A stretch of DNA of 64,000 nt from Ischnura elegans (Eukaryota > Arthropoda > Insecta > Odonata > Coenagrionidae), in contig NC_060247.1 of assembly GCF_921293095.1 (NCBI RefSeq), positions 53,603,111-53,667,110 on the forward strand. The letters run 5' to 3'. Under the pieces are notes generated by a model. That model searched no databases, had not been told where the DNA came from, and saw nothing but the letters and a program-made list of their open reading frames with translations. Shown here one piece after another: positions 23,141 through 36,546 of this stretch (position 1 is its first letter; each line of letters opens with the position of its first letter). Both the position numbers and the translations under genes were made by a program.

Positions 23141-26100
23141 TAAAGGCGAGCAAGAAGACTCAAGACATGGGTGATCCAAGAGCCGAATATAAACCTTAGA
23201 TATTTTTCCAAGTAGATAGATATGTTCAGACTTAAAATATTCTGTATAACTGGAAATTTATATTAACTCTAAAATGAAGTGAAAATTTTTGGTTCCGTGG
23301 TCATATATAAATCATATAACCAATTTTACTGACTAAACGAATAACAACTTACCCTTGTGTATTTCATCCTTGTAGAGCTGGTTGTATTGACCTTTCATTG
23401 TCAGTTTTTACCCCAATAATCGGTTTTTACGCTAGCCATAATGAAAATATTTTCAGAAAGTAATGACCTGTGGATTTCTTTTATTAATAAAGTTGGGAAT
23501 CAGCGAGTTCTTTTTACAATTTATTTTCCAAATTGTAGTACTCGGCGTCTTAACCAAAATGATGTTCTACATGGTGATACTTAAAATAGTCTCATTGTCA
23601 CCATTTTTTCTCCCCACGTTTCCTGTGGCTGTACGTGGTTGATAGTGTAAGAGATGCAAAAGACCATAATAGGATTCCATAATATTAGTTCAATTCACCA
23701 ATTGTATGACATAGAAAGTCTCGTATTCGTCAATGCAGAAGTCAGTCTGTAATGCTCTTTCGGCAAAAAGAAGACTGAAGTTTATATCCCTCATCGCCAT
23801 TGGATGCCATTAATGCTAGCTGAAGCTGTCCAACCATGCTCTTTTCCACCTTTAAATTTAATATTCTCACGTTTTTTTCAGGGGCATTCTACAAAATCTC
23901 TCTCGTAGATCAATAGTTTTTGGTGAGATATCTTATTCTAAAATATTCCTTGCAATCATATTCTCCGGGTTCCATAGACGCCTTGTCTTAGTGTTGTGTA
24001 CGTCGCGTCGTAGAGCTTTCATTTAGTTTTCTCCTCGTCATTCGCATCAGATTTCTTATTTCAGCCGTTGGCTTAATGCTTTTCATTATTTATTGGCAAG
24101 ACTGCATTTCGCATGAATGAATGAATTTTACGTTTTTCGGTACATTTTTTCTCCCTTGTATTATTTGACTTTTTTGGGCCGATGAAAAAAGCCTAACGCT
24201 ACATGAATTGCTGCATCAAATTCTCACTTGGCGTTATCATTCGGCAGGTAAATCGCTGGTCTATATGCTCATATTTGCTACAATGAACGCACGCGAGTCC
24301 ACCCTCAGTGTACGTCGACTCCCATTTGTGTTAATTCCATCCTCAGCGGACGATACCATAATATCTTATCTGTATTCACTCAAATTCCCACATGCGTCCT
24401 CACCCGTTTCTTTCTCATACCCGTCTGGGATGAGAATCGTATCTATCAGTATCTTATACTTGGTCAAATAGTCTGGAAGCGATACAAAGTCGTTTAAAAT
24501 GTTGCCATCCATCCGGATAGTGACTCTTCTTCCAAGATATTTTTTATTCTAAAATTTTCTTTTCCTCAACATGCGTACTTATTTCGCAGCAAACTTCCTC
24601 GATCATTATACCCTCTTACCTTCGTTTCTGTTCCATAATTCCTTCTCCAGGAAATGGCGTAAAGTCATACACATTGCTGAGCTCTCATTATCATTATAGC
24701 GCAGATATATTCATTACACTGCATTGAGTTTTTTTTACATTGTATTTAACTTTAGATAATATTTTTTCAAGTTTATTTAGACACCCAGGAATGGTTTATT
24801 GCTACCGGTTTTGCTGGGCGACGGTCCCTCCTATTTTTTGTACCGTAGTATCGCTCGGCTTCTTAAAATCCGGCCTCGGTTAAGATTGAAATCGTCGCAT
24901 TTCGGGGACGCGGTGAAATTTATGTGTCATTCGGAAATTTTTTCAATAACGGCGCAAGCGTTTTGCTGCATATTATTGATCCTGTCTTCGTGAGTCAATT
25001 TCTTTTGAAAGGTTAATGCACAACTTATTAAAAAGACTTCCAAAATGTTCCAAAATTTCACGAGTTTGAGACATTGTCACAATTTGTAACCTCTACGCGA
25101 TGTATCGAAATTTCCATACGAATATCGTGGGAATTTTTCGCCTTTCTCTGTTTGATTACGTTTAGTTTAATTTTGCCTCCGGATGCATCATCCATTGATG
25201 TTATCTTGTTCTAAGAAATGCAATAACTTATTATGACTGGTTATTAAAATACTCGGGAGTCAACTCAATGACATATCATGCATATTGTGAGGAATGTGAT
25301 GTTTATGTGGATTATTGTTTGCAGATTTTCTTCAGGTTTTCTTCTTACTTCTCTTGATCGCTCAGGTGTGTTCTTTCACGGAGCCTAGCCTCAACTAAGT
25401 TCGTATTTCACGGAAAAATTCTACTCTCCATTCATTTTCCCTGTATTTAATTTTATTATTATGCCCCAATTCACATCTAAATAGGCACTGGATATTGCCA
25501 GTCTTATTTTAAGTCTGAATTTTCTATAACTGAATTCTAATTAGTAAATGGAATCGGATAGTATGGTCATTAGTGGACTAGATGGCATACATTAACCCTG
25601 ATATGTCTAAATCCATCGTTAAATTCTTATGAGGGAACTTTCATTGCGTTTAAATATCTACGGCTTTACCTGCGCAGTCCACGTAACTTTTCGCAAACAC
25701 AAATCAAAGTGATTTCAAAGGACACCGTGATGTTATCAATATTGTTATCGCTCAAGTCTTATAAAAGATTAAGACCTCAGCAGGATCTGATGGTTATGCA
25801 TTATTTACGCGCTATTTTTATTCTTTTTGTTGAAGTGGAATTGAGGATAGACTTGGATTATTCCGAACGGCGTTTTATCTTTAAGTAATCACTGGGCACT
25901 ATTTGTCACAAATCTTTTGTGCGTGGTGTTTATTTAAATTATTTGTGGTTCCTTATCCGCATTGGGTCTCTGAAATTTTTCTTTCAATTATTATCGAATT
26001 CTCGATGTCAAAGACGTGACCTTAGGTAGCGTGTTCTGCAACGGCTGATTTTTCTGCATACCCCAGTCAAATGGCGGCTCTTAGTTCGTTGATCCACGTT

Positions 26101-28199
26101 TTTGACTCTCCTACAAATCTTTTTCTTGTTCTTGCCTTACTTAACGTAAACTTTCTCGTGTATTGCTTCCCCCGCCTACCCATTCGTAATCAGATGATGC
26201 ATTGACGTTCAACTGGAATGAGATCACTCTCTCTGACAAGGTTTTCAGCAGAGAATATGAGACGTTGGTCAATTTATAAATTTCATGCCGGGAAATATAC
26301 AAAAATATTTTTTTCCGAATGTTCTGAAAGGAAAGAAAGAAAATTCTTCAAGTTTCATCGGCGATCATGTATGTAATTGAGCCTAAATTATTCTACAAAA
26401 TGTACCAATTGCTACGCATTGCTCAGGCAGCATGGATGTTGAATTAGTGAATTAGGAGACATTTTGTGGTGTGATAGTTCGTTTATTGTACGTATCCGTT
26501 GAACCTATTCCCCAAGACGACTTCTTTAAGCTGCTTATTTGTGATTGCCTTTAGCTAAACTATTCATCCTCTCGTACATGAAGACAATCCTTCAGTTATT
26601 TCCCTGGTAAAGGAAACTGCCGCGTATAGTTTTCGTTTGACGCAGAGTGTATGACAATTAGATAATCGTTCTTCCCGACGTTAGTATTTTCACCTTTTGC
26701 AGAAAAGCAGTCAAAGCTTTAAAAAAGGCAAGCACTCCCAAAAATCCTGATTAATATCGGTGTACTCTCTGGTGGGACAAGAATTTTGACAAAGGAACGC
26801 AGAATTAAGGGCTTGATGAGATGAACGAAAAGTATCTGCTCGAGGAGACGAAACAAAGAGGATGACGAGGGGAGTGGAAAATGAAATCTCGGGCGCATGA
26901 AAAGGGCGCCAAAATGACTTACCTGCAGAAGTTTGCGAGGGACGCTGAACCGAGACGAGGACGCAAGTTTGGCGGAGGAAGTGCGCGGAGGCTGGAGGAG
27001 GAGGCGGGAATGATTTTGGGTGAGGAAGGGAGAAAGGAAGAGATGAATTTCAAAGAAGCGGTACAGTGAGACGGAAGTTGATTCTGTGATTATAGTCTTT
27101 GTGGAACGAGTCTGGGATTGGGACTGAAAAATCTGGCCTTTTCTTGAAATGAAACATCAAAACTAATTGGTCATCTTACATCCAATGATTCGCCGAGGGA
27201 TTAAAATACTTTGATGTGTAAGGTTGGTTTCTTATTTGCGACTTAAAATATTGGCGCCCCTAACATACTTTACGTAACTAAAAAATCTCAATCAATCATA
27301 AAAATATTCGCCTTCCTTTTCTCGATACGTTTATATTGATTCGGAATAGAGATTGCTTGCTACGAGCGAAGAAGTGATGACACTGAATGATATCCAATGA
27401 TTATTAATTATCCATAGATTTAAAAATACCTTCGTTTCCTCCAGATTTGCGATGCAGTCTAATAGACAATTGGAGTTCGAGTTATTTCAGCACATCTTAC
27501 CACTTATTATCAATAGCTTATTGAAAATAAATAACAGTTTAGAATTCCGAAATATGAGTTGAGATTTCTTGTTTTTTTTGTCGGCTAATAAACATGAATT
27601 TTGTAACTAGACGTGCGTGCGTGCATAAGGTGGAACGCGGTGTCCAAGTCTCAAAGAGTGTTGGATGCAGGCCTACAAGAAATCAATCTGTTGTGGTATT
27701 GTGCGTAATTGTACGCTAGGAGGGTTTGTATTAGAGAGAGAGCTAGACGGTTTGAGTAAGACGTGATGATGAGATTGGATTACAAACGGAAGTGGTAAAA
27801 AAAAGCTGATAAATGGGAGAAAAGTTACAACTGGTGAAATTGATCCTCAATGCTTTGTGGCAATTCTTATTCCTGGGTTCTCAAGATACATTCGGGAACT
27901 GCGATATCGTCAGTATCAATCATAAATGTCCGCGATAAAGATAACACTTAACTTTTACCACGTGGCGTTAATGAACAACCCCCTTGAAAAGTGTTTTTGA
28001 AAATAATATTTTTGCTATGCCAATGAGTTTCTTCGCATTTTTACTTCTTAGCTCACTAATTGTAAGTATTATCATTACCTTTATGCAAAGGAACGGGATG
28101 TTTTTCATGGCAGTATTTGTTTCTATTTTTCTGACGAATAGATCGGCGAATATACTGCAGCATGACTTAACGACTAGCTATCTCTATCTTACGAGATAG
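23141..28199. other. Five kilobases of AT-rich sequence, no gene recognised
   Basis: No RNA gene, no TIR pair found by eye, and only short open frames. One signal: on the minus strand a GC-rich stretch (27100-26924) ends in CTTCTGCAG followed by GTAAGTC, a strong donor that could mark a first exon. No protein is recognised. Confidence 0.4.
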
Positions 28200-28480
28200 A
28201 ACGGGACAGGGTGGAGCGAGATGGGATGGAAGTTCAAGAGGGCGAAAAGGAGAGAGAAGTGTTCTCGTGCGAGTCCCAAAATCCGCGCTACCTCGGGGGA
28301 AGAAGAGTGAGAGAATCGCAATTTGGCGGTGGTTATCGTCTACAGACAGGGACGGTGTGGAGGGGGGAAAGGAGGGAGGGGAAAGGGAGGGGAGACGGGG
28401 TAAATGGTAGGGGAGGAAGGGAGGATAGATAGATAGGGAGGGTGGGCGTGGGCGAGGTCAATAACACACACCAACCTTCC
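28200..28480. other. Purine-rich tract with (GATA)n
   Basis: G/A-rich + strand with GATAGATAGATAG at 28424-28436. Then 28480-28560 switches to C/T-rich, giving mirror-type open frames that I do not call. Confidence 0.55.
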
Positions 28481-28664
28481 TCTACACCCACGGCCATCAT
28501 CTCCCGACGCATCCCCCTACCTCCCCACTCTCCCCTCCGCCCTATCTTCGCCCGCCAGCAGCCACCCATATCCCTATAGTGCCACAGTTGTCTTCCATTC
28601 CGACGAAGGCCTCGCCGGGAGAGGGGTTGGGGTGAGAGGGGAGGTTGTTGGCTAGGAGAGTGAG

Positions 28665-29490
28665 GGTGTAATGGACATGAGAGAGAAGAAATCGCGGCGG
28701 TAATGAAGCGAAGAGGAGGAATGAGAAGAAGGCAGAACAAGCGATTGGAAAGAATGGGATTGAGAAGAGAATTAGATTGAATTTGTTTCTGTAATGCGCT
28801 GATCGGTCGATGATTGGCAAAGTACCTACTTATTTTGGAATAGGTGACGTGAATGCAGATGTGAGAATAAAACTCTGAGAATGTAATGGTGCATGCAATA
28901 ATTGTGTCTTTGCTATTTCACAAGGCAAAATCGACTTTTAAAAATGCTCATAATGTGATGTAAATGACGTTTAAAGAGAGAAAGAGGGAAGAATAGTGCT
29001 GGTTATTAAGCGAGAAGAGGAGGAATAAGGAGAAGACCGACCCAAGACAAAGAGAAGTCGCTGTAGCGATTTTAAAGAATGGGAGTATGGAGAGTATTGG
29101 ATAAAATTTGTTTCTGTCATTAATTTATATTTATTGCAAACTAAAACAGCACTAATTGACCTTTACGTGGGGGGTTTAAAAACATTTGGCAATTAAACGT
29201 TGACGTACATCCGTCATCACTGGGTAGGTTATCCCCAACCGTGTCCCGGATGGGGATAACCTACCCACGCGGGGCTCGAACGCACGACTTTCGGTTAGGC
29301 AGGCGAGTACTTCACGTCGTCGGCACCGCTGATTTTCCGACGAATGGAAAGGACTTATTTTCCATCAACGTAAATGCAGATGTGATTATAAAACTCAGCG
29401 AAAGAAATGGTGCTGTTAGAAATTGTTTCTTCGCTAATTCCTAAGTCAACATCGATTTAAAAAATGTTTATATTGTGATGTAAATGTGGA
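28665..29490 (+). repeat. Tandem duplication; second copy interrupted by tRNA-like SINE
   Basis: Copy A (28665-28975) and copy B (28976-29490) share GAAGAGGAGGAAT, AAGAATGGGA, AATTTGTTTCTGT, then after a gap in B ACTTATTTT, AATGCAGATGTGA, AATGGTGC and ATTGTGATGTAAATG. Copy B carries about 200 extra bases between CTGTCATT and GACTTATTTT, holding the tRNA-like sequence at 29221-29340. The insertion therefore followed the duplication, or was lost from copy A. Confidence 0.75.
29221..29340 (-). mobile_element. tRNA-like SINE fragment with 17-bp hairpin
   Basis: The minus strand shows GCCTGCCTAACCGAAAGTCG and the B box GTTCGAGCC, then GTGGGTAGG. The 3' part forms a perfect 17-bp hairpin: TGGGTAGGTTATCCCCA at 29221-29237 against 29251-29267. 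The cloverleaf is incomplete, so it is not a tRNA gene. Confidence 0.6.
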
Positions 29491-32400
29491 CCGGGAGTAA
29501 ATGAAATCCGTAAAGGATGTAGTATATGTCTTACAGTATATCTAGAGACCCGAAGATGACGCATGAATGCATTGAAACTTATTGTACGTAAAAACATTAA
29601 AATGTGCATATACCTCATTCTTAACGTATTTTATTTACATAATTATACTTCACAGAATATCGCCTGAAACTGCTGAATTCATTCTTGGTCAAGGAGAGTG
29701 GGAATGGAATAGATTTTAGGCATGTGGGCAAAATGAATTGTTTCAATGAGTGAAATTGAGGTAAAATTTTGAATCGGTGAAAACGGATGGGAGGAGAGGT
29801 TTCTGCAGGAAAGGTACGGTGTAGAGGAGATTACCGGAATAAATTTAGTATGTGAGAAAGAAAGGGATGACGGTGAAAAGACCGAAAAAAACAGGATAGA
29901 TGGCGAGCAAGGGAGGGAAAAGGGGATAGGACCCTGCAGAGAATAAAAGTAAGAATATGGATGAGGAGGAAATAAAAAAGGAACAAGAGTGGAGGAAGGA
30001 AAGAACGACTTCCTCTTTGTTTTGTGTTCAGGCGATTCGGGATATTCGTTTCGCTATTTTTTTTATTTCTCGCTGCTCGTCCCAGAAGGTTGAAAATTTT
30101 CGAGCAGAATGGGTGGAGTTGGGGTGGGGTACATAAAAGGGGATAAACTGAAAGTGTTTGAGATAAATGGAAGGGGTTTTCGGATGCGAAACGCTTCATT
30201 AACGCGGTGAATATTTAAATTTTATTTTTCTAAGACACTTCCAGGCTAATAATTTTTTTTCTACCTCGAGTTGCCCGAAGGTGTTTTTCCAGGCTTTTAT
30301 TCATGGGAAATGGCTCAAAATAAAAGCTACGGTGCTTATAAGAACTTCAAGTTTCTAAGTCTCGCGAGATATAAGTAAGGATTTTGAAAAAAAAATTCTG
30401 TATTCATCAGCGGCTTTGTTCACTCTGTGTAAAATGGCAAACGGTTAAATTTGTGCCGAAAAAATTTTGAAATGCTTTGTTTCTACGTTGGTGAAAATTG
30501 AGGCTTTTTAATGTACGCTGTTAGGTAAAGATGTTTCACATTTCTCTTTCGTTAGATGCTATTATTGCTTGAACAACAAAGGTTATAGATTGAAATCATT
30601 ATGAGCCTCATGCGATACATATCTTAAATGTTATAGAATATTTTTTTTGTCGCAATAAAATGACTTTAGAATTTCTTTTTCGCCAACGGAATAATTTCTG
30701 TTTAACCGCCGAAATACGTAGCTTTTTTAAAAGTAGTCCTCTTATTCTCTTTGTTTGATGGATGGAATAATGGCATTGAAGAATTTTGGCGGCACTTATT
30801 TACTCAATCAAAAACATATAGGAAGTTATTCTTGGCGGAAAAGTGAAATTTGGTAATCAATTTAGCCTTTTTAGGTCAATACATAAGCAAACTATTATCT
30901 CTGAGGATAGTTTAGTTTCCCGTGCTGCTTTCTTAAACTTCTCTCTAGAAAAAAAATCCACTCCATTGAAGATCTATCATTGATCGTTATCGAATAACAC
31001 TTTCAAAACAAAATAAAGATTTTATTTCCAGTCACTCGCATCTGCTCTTGGCCTGCATTCGGAAATTATAACCGATAAAGTAGGTGGAATCAAGACACCA
31101 TATCGCAGTTTAATATAAATCTTGCAAAAAATGGTGAAGATTTTTGTTGAGAGGCATACATTCATATTACACTTGCAATTCTTCTTCCTTTATTCAAATT
31201 AGGCTTAGTCTGTATTAGCACTCCTGTTAGCTCTCTTATCTGCTCATATTTTCACTTCAGGATAAAGGGTAAAGCTCAAGCACTGCAGTAAATGTTTCAC
31301 AGAATGAAGCAGTGGTTTACTTCCACTTAAGTATTTCCCCTGATTTTTGCCTTCTGTCAGTATCGTTACCATTTCCCTTGGTTTGTGCCCCAATATTTCA
31401 GTGCTCTTTATAGATGCCTATTTTTCATTATTTTATCCTATTTTCTGATTCGATTTTTCATTTTTATTTTATTCACCCAAATGATCTCTAGCGTCAAAAT
31501 TTTACTTCTCAAATGACTTAAGCCTCCTTTTCTCTTCTATCGCCATTTTCATGTTTCAACCCCCTTAAGGCAACGAACAACATGTACCTATCATCTACTC
31601 CTCGTACTGTATGTAATAATGAGGAGAAGAGAGTTTTGACCATTAATTATTTACTTAGCCGGAAAGTTAGCAATATCCATTCGCATTAATTTCCTATTTT
31701 GCATATGGCACTGCTGAAACTCGGCGATTGAGTATACATTTCCCTATCGGAGGCACTCATCCTGTTGTATATTCGCACAGCTTAAGGTTAACCCAAATGT
31801 AAAAGTTTTCGGTGCGGAGATTTATTGATTGCTTATCATCACGCTGTCATACATCAGAGGCTTCGATCAGTTTTGAGTAAGTGCATTCACTTTACGATTC
31901 ATGAACCCTCTCTAAGGACGTGATCCTAACCTTATCTGGTCTTTGATTTTAAGGATTGTTTTTCGGAAGCTATAAATCACTACGGTGAATTTTGCTTAAT
32001 ACAATGTTCTTGTATACGTTATACTTAGGTGTTGTTAATGAAAATAATGTAATTATAGCACTACCGATCCAGAGGATATCATACTTATTTCAATACTAAA
32101 ATATACTAAAAATAGGCAAATTCTCCTAAGCATTTTTTCCTTTCAATACACACCATGAGTTCTTGGTATCACTCTCATATTCAAGACAGGCATTTCGGCA
32201 CCTTTCACTCATCATCTCAGCTGCGTGGAAAATGTTACGCAAAAGCTGAATCGAAGGCAAAGCATCTGTGTAGACTTCATTTTTATTAAATCTCTCTGCA
32301 TCACAAACCCTTGGTGAAAGACGTTTATTTCCAGCTCACAGGTTCACGGAGATTATCGCAGTATTACTTAAGACCACGATCTAAATGTGCATCAAGTAGG

Positions 32401-34256
32401 ACGAGAGATGAATGATGGATTGGAGCGAATCTGTCTGAGCAGTTGAAGCGAATGCTGCTAGTGCGAATCTGGCGTTAAAAGGATGAGAATGAGTGCATTG
32501 TGCGTGTCTGCTCCCTGGCGGACCGGGATACATTGAAGCCGCGAGGATGCCGTAGCCCTTTCGCTTTTGGGACGTGGCTGTGTGGAGATTGATTGATGAC
32601 ACTCATGACGATAATCCGATGGACATGATTAATGGTGATCTGAGTTATCGTATCCAAGTCTGCCTTTCACTGGTCTTAGGTGCGGAGGAAAGGAGCTGTA
32701 ATTTCCTGGTCAGGTTTTCCTGAATTAACCATTTGGCCACACGGTTATCATAGGAAGTGTTTGCGGAAAGTGCCAAGAGAAACTTTGCTTGATTCGACAC
32801 GTACTTATGTACACAATGCTTGGGCTACTCGTCGGACAAACGCAAACAATAAATAATTGGTGGAAAAAGAATTAGTTACGATGTTTATATGGTAGGAACT
32901 CGTATGTAGAAATGAGGTCCATCGAAATGAAAAAAATGATATAAAGAGGAGAATACTAAGTTAGTGTTATCTTAATATAAGTATAAAAAAAATAAGTGCT
33001 TTATTTTATGTTATGGAGAGAAGGTTATGGAGTTTTGGCCGTAGTTATTATTAAAAATATTTAGCTTATCTTTAATGCGAATATCATCATAGTTTCAGTT
33101 TCAACAAGTTATATCCAGATCATAGATGCAAAAATTTAAATTATGGAGGTTATATTATAAAAAGTAATGCTGATGCAACTTTGAAGAAAGCCAGGTGGGA
33201 TAAAGTTGTGGGCTCACTTACCGTTTGCAATGTAAAACTCCGCTCTAGCAGGAGCCAGGGGTCGATAAAATAATAGGTATAATTCATGGTTAAATCTCTA
33301 GCCTCTCTCTTTTGAGGACTGACTCTTCCGTGATTCTTCTTTAGAATTGCTGGAGAGTATTTAAATGCAGTAATTTTGTCGTAGTGAACCTGAGGCGAGT
33401 ATTTTTTTAATTTTCACAGTTCAGTGACCGCAATGAAAAACTAGTCAGTAGTCAACTTAGTTATGCCGCTGTCTACGATGCTGCATAATATCTTTTACCT
33501 GAAACTGATTCAGATGGGTATCCTCATACTCTCGGAATTTACTGATCTGCTACAATATATTTAAAATCATTTCTACTCCTGGAAATAGAATTTTTTGTTT
33601 CCCAGTTTTTATTTCTTTATTATTTTTTGCCAAGTACCTATAAACCCGGGTGCTATTGCCCAAAGGTATACTACAATTCTACGTCGAAAATGTGATCTTG
33701 CGAATGTCTTACTGCATATCTCACTATTAACGTCGCTATATAATGAATGAGGTTGGTGCAAGCAAGGTGAAAGCAGCCGTTAACGAGAAGCAGAAAATAT
33801 TTTTTTCAGAATTTATCATCCTTGGAGGCGACCGAGCAAAAAATACCTGACCTTGGCATTGAAACATGAACATATGTTTCACTTCGAATGGAGGTCATGC
33901 TACGTTCGTCCTCATACTAATCGTCTGCCCTTCCTAACCTTGGAGAACTCGCGGTGCCAGCATGACCTTCAGTGCTAACTCCGCCTCACAACCAGACGCT
34001 ATCCATTGTTACCACCCGCCCTTTTCGTGAAACCTGGATAATGAGATCAAAAATAGGCCAACCCCGATGTGATTATAGTCCCGCTGTTTTCCATGGCCAC
34101 TCCGTTTGTTTTGAAGGCCATATTTCGATGTAAGTAACTTCTACTCTTCTTTAATAGCCAGCGCAGTGGATGGTGCTTAAGTTAATGTAGAAGCCCAAAT
34201 AGTTTCCTTTTAATTCCTCACTTATTGCACTTAGATTGTTATTTCTCAACACATAT
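29491..34256. other. AT-rich sequence, no gene recognised
   Basis: 29730-30170 is purine-rich, producing a 122-codon minus-strand frame (29831-30199) of S, L, F and P rich composition. 32390-32660 has a more even composition with minus-strand frames of 60-73 codons, none recognised. No TIRs or RNA genes seen. Confidence 0.4.
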
Positions 34257-35352
34257 CCCATACAGCACAAACGGTCGCAAACTGGCATACAGATCGTGTA
34301 TTTCACGTGTTTTATCTCGTGTGAAAACCGTTATTACCCGAGTAAAAACGGAATAAATCTGGTGTATAAATGGTCTTATGTCCGCTAAAAACCGGATAAT
34401 ACACGTGTATGCGCAAGGAACCCAATAACGGGACCGCTGTAATTATTCCTTTCTCCACCAGGGTTAAGGCTTCTTGTTGATGACCGGAAAATGGCAGTGA
34501 CCACGCAAACGGTGGCACTTATACTAAACAGCTAATAAGACAAAGGCAACATATTCGTTCAAAATAATTCATTTATTGTCTAAGTAAAAGGTTCCTCAGT
34601 ATAAAATAATTCATCAGGAAATACGTACAGGACAAAATGAGTGGTGATGATGTGAAAAATAATGTGAATGCCATAATGGACAGGATGAAAGCGAATATGA
34701 GATGATGGATGGATCTTAAAAGTACTGCTGAATCGTTTAAAAACCACGAAACCTTGGTAAAACCGCAAGTCGTTTCACTAAGCACAAGCACACCAGGGTA
34801 AAGAGAATGACCGAATTGTTGATGTCGTTGATGTTTCCAGTTCGAGTCGCACAAGTTATATCGTTACGTGATTGTTTTCCCAGCATTCAATTCGCGTGGT
34901 GCGAGGCTATGACGGATATAATTCGATATTTCTAAGATTTTTAAATTGATAGACAGAATAATTCTAGTTGCAACTGATGATTAATTCGTTCATATCTCGA
35001 CAGGAGCACTTATATAGTCCTAATAAAATATACACCTATAAAATATATGCTGCAAGATGATTCGTAAAATGATTTTAACCAGATTTCGTCAGGAAAATTT
35101 TGCTGGCATTAAGGTGGACGACTTAATTGAATCATCTTGAAACTTTCATCATGTTCAGATTACTGCTGACCACAGCATATGCAATATGCATTACCACATT
35201 TAGCTTCATATTTTTTGTATATAAGGGTCAAAGGAGTTGGACCAAATTTACACAGCAAGTACACGTGTAAAAATGGGCGAATTCTCGACTTATTCCTTAC
35301 ACCAAATTTCGACTTAGTATACACGAGTAAATTTCTCCCTGTGCTGTATGGG
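34257..35352. mobile_element. 1.1-kb TIR element (DNA transposon, non-autonomous)
   Basis: Perfect 13-bp terminal inverted repeats CCCATACAGCACA (34257-34269) and TGTGCTGTATGGG (35340-35352) are flanked on both sides by TAT (34254-34256, 35353-35355). Next to the ends are repeated subterminal motifs related to ACACGTGTAAAAA and CGAGTAAA in both orientations. There is no transposase. A 3-bp TSD would fit PIF/Harbinger-like elements, but the terminal sequence is not diagnostic. Confidence 0.65.
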
Positions 35353-36264
35353 TATTCTGCATATAAGTGGCAACCTAACTGTGAATAAGTATTGGATACT
35401 CGTGGCATGTAATTTAACGGTTCAAAATTCTAGCACTCAATTCTCAGTATCAAGCATAATCATTTCCATGGTTTTTCAAATGGATATTACAGAGCTTATC
35501 CAATTTTGCAAAATATTGCGCAAATAGCCTGAAATTTGGATTTTCTGTCAAATTTGGAATCGGTTCCCCATGCAGTTAAAATCACCAGTGTAAAAATGAT
35601 ATCCTATTCCAACGAAGAAATACACCATTATGTCCTTCTTGTCCATGAAAATTAAAGGTTTGTTATTACCATATGAAATGGATAATTGAATTGAAATTTG
35701 TGCCAGTTAAAAAAATATGCATACTACCGTGTGTATCGAAAACAGTTATATTTAGACAAAATCCAAGATTTATATAATAGTAAAAATATGCCGCAAATGG
35801 TTAAACCGCGTAGTATACAATATATATGTAGTACTCTTATTTCAGCTCGAGTCATAAGGAGGAATGTTGGCGATATAAATGGTATTACAGGCTCTTGGTC
35901 AATTTTTTAATAATTGTTTTGGTGTATTATTGCCAATGATATGCTTTTTTAATATATCAAACGTTAGAAATTGACGGTCTTGAAAGTAATAACTTCATGG
36001 CGAAGAATATTTTATTTTTTCCCCTTTAGCCTGCTTTGAAATGAAGGTTTGTGAGTTCACACAAAAATCTGAACATAGATACATATCATGTTCGCTGATG
36101 TTGCTGCTAATCATTCTTCGTTTTTGATAACTTTTGAAATGCATTTACTTCAATTCTGAGGAGTAACTTTGTTTCTTGCTAATGTATTCCTAAATATTAA
36201 TTTATTTCTCTCACTGAGAATTAAGAGATCTATTCACCTGCGATAATGGAGATATATTTTTGTA
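35353..36264. other. AT-rich non-coding sequence
   Basis: A 70-codon frame at 35698-35910 is unrecognised. Nothing else seen. Confidence 0.4.
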
Positions 36265-36272
36265 TAAGTGAC

Positions 36273-36538
36273 CATAGTTGGATATACGGGAGTCACAGAG
36301 CCCCCTCCAGACGCTTAAAAAATAGACAAGATTTTAATACGGTTATCATTACGTTCATTTTATTTTGTTTATTACGGAGCCTCAATCATTAAATTTAATC
36401 TTAATACCTTTTATCTCAAAATAAAGAGAATATTTTATACAGTAATTGTTGTATTTTGTTTTTAATCTCAAATATGAGAAACTTGTCAGACCCTTGCGCC
36501 ACCCCCCCACATAGAAAAAAATCCTGGATCCGCCCCTG
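36273..36538. mobile_element. Non-autonomous hAT-type element, 266 bp
   Basis: The right end, reverse complemented, is CAGGGGCGGATCCAGGA, a classic hAT terminus. The left end is CATAGTTGGATATA, a weak match (8 of 14). A perfect 8-bp TSD, TAAGTGAC, lies at 36265-36272 and 36539-36546. G-rich subterminal segments occur near both ends (GGGGGGGTGG and GGAGGGGGC on the minus strand). No coding sequence. Confidence 0.8.
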
Positions 36539-36546
36539 TAAGTGAC

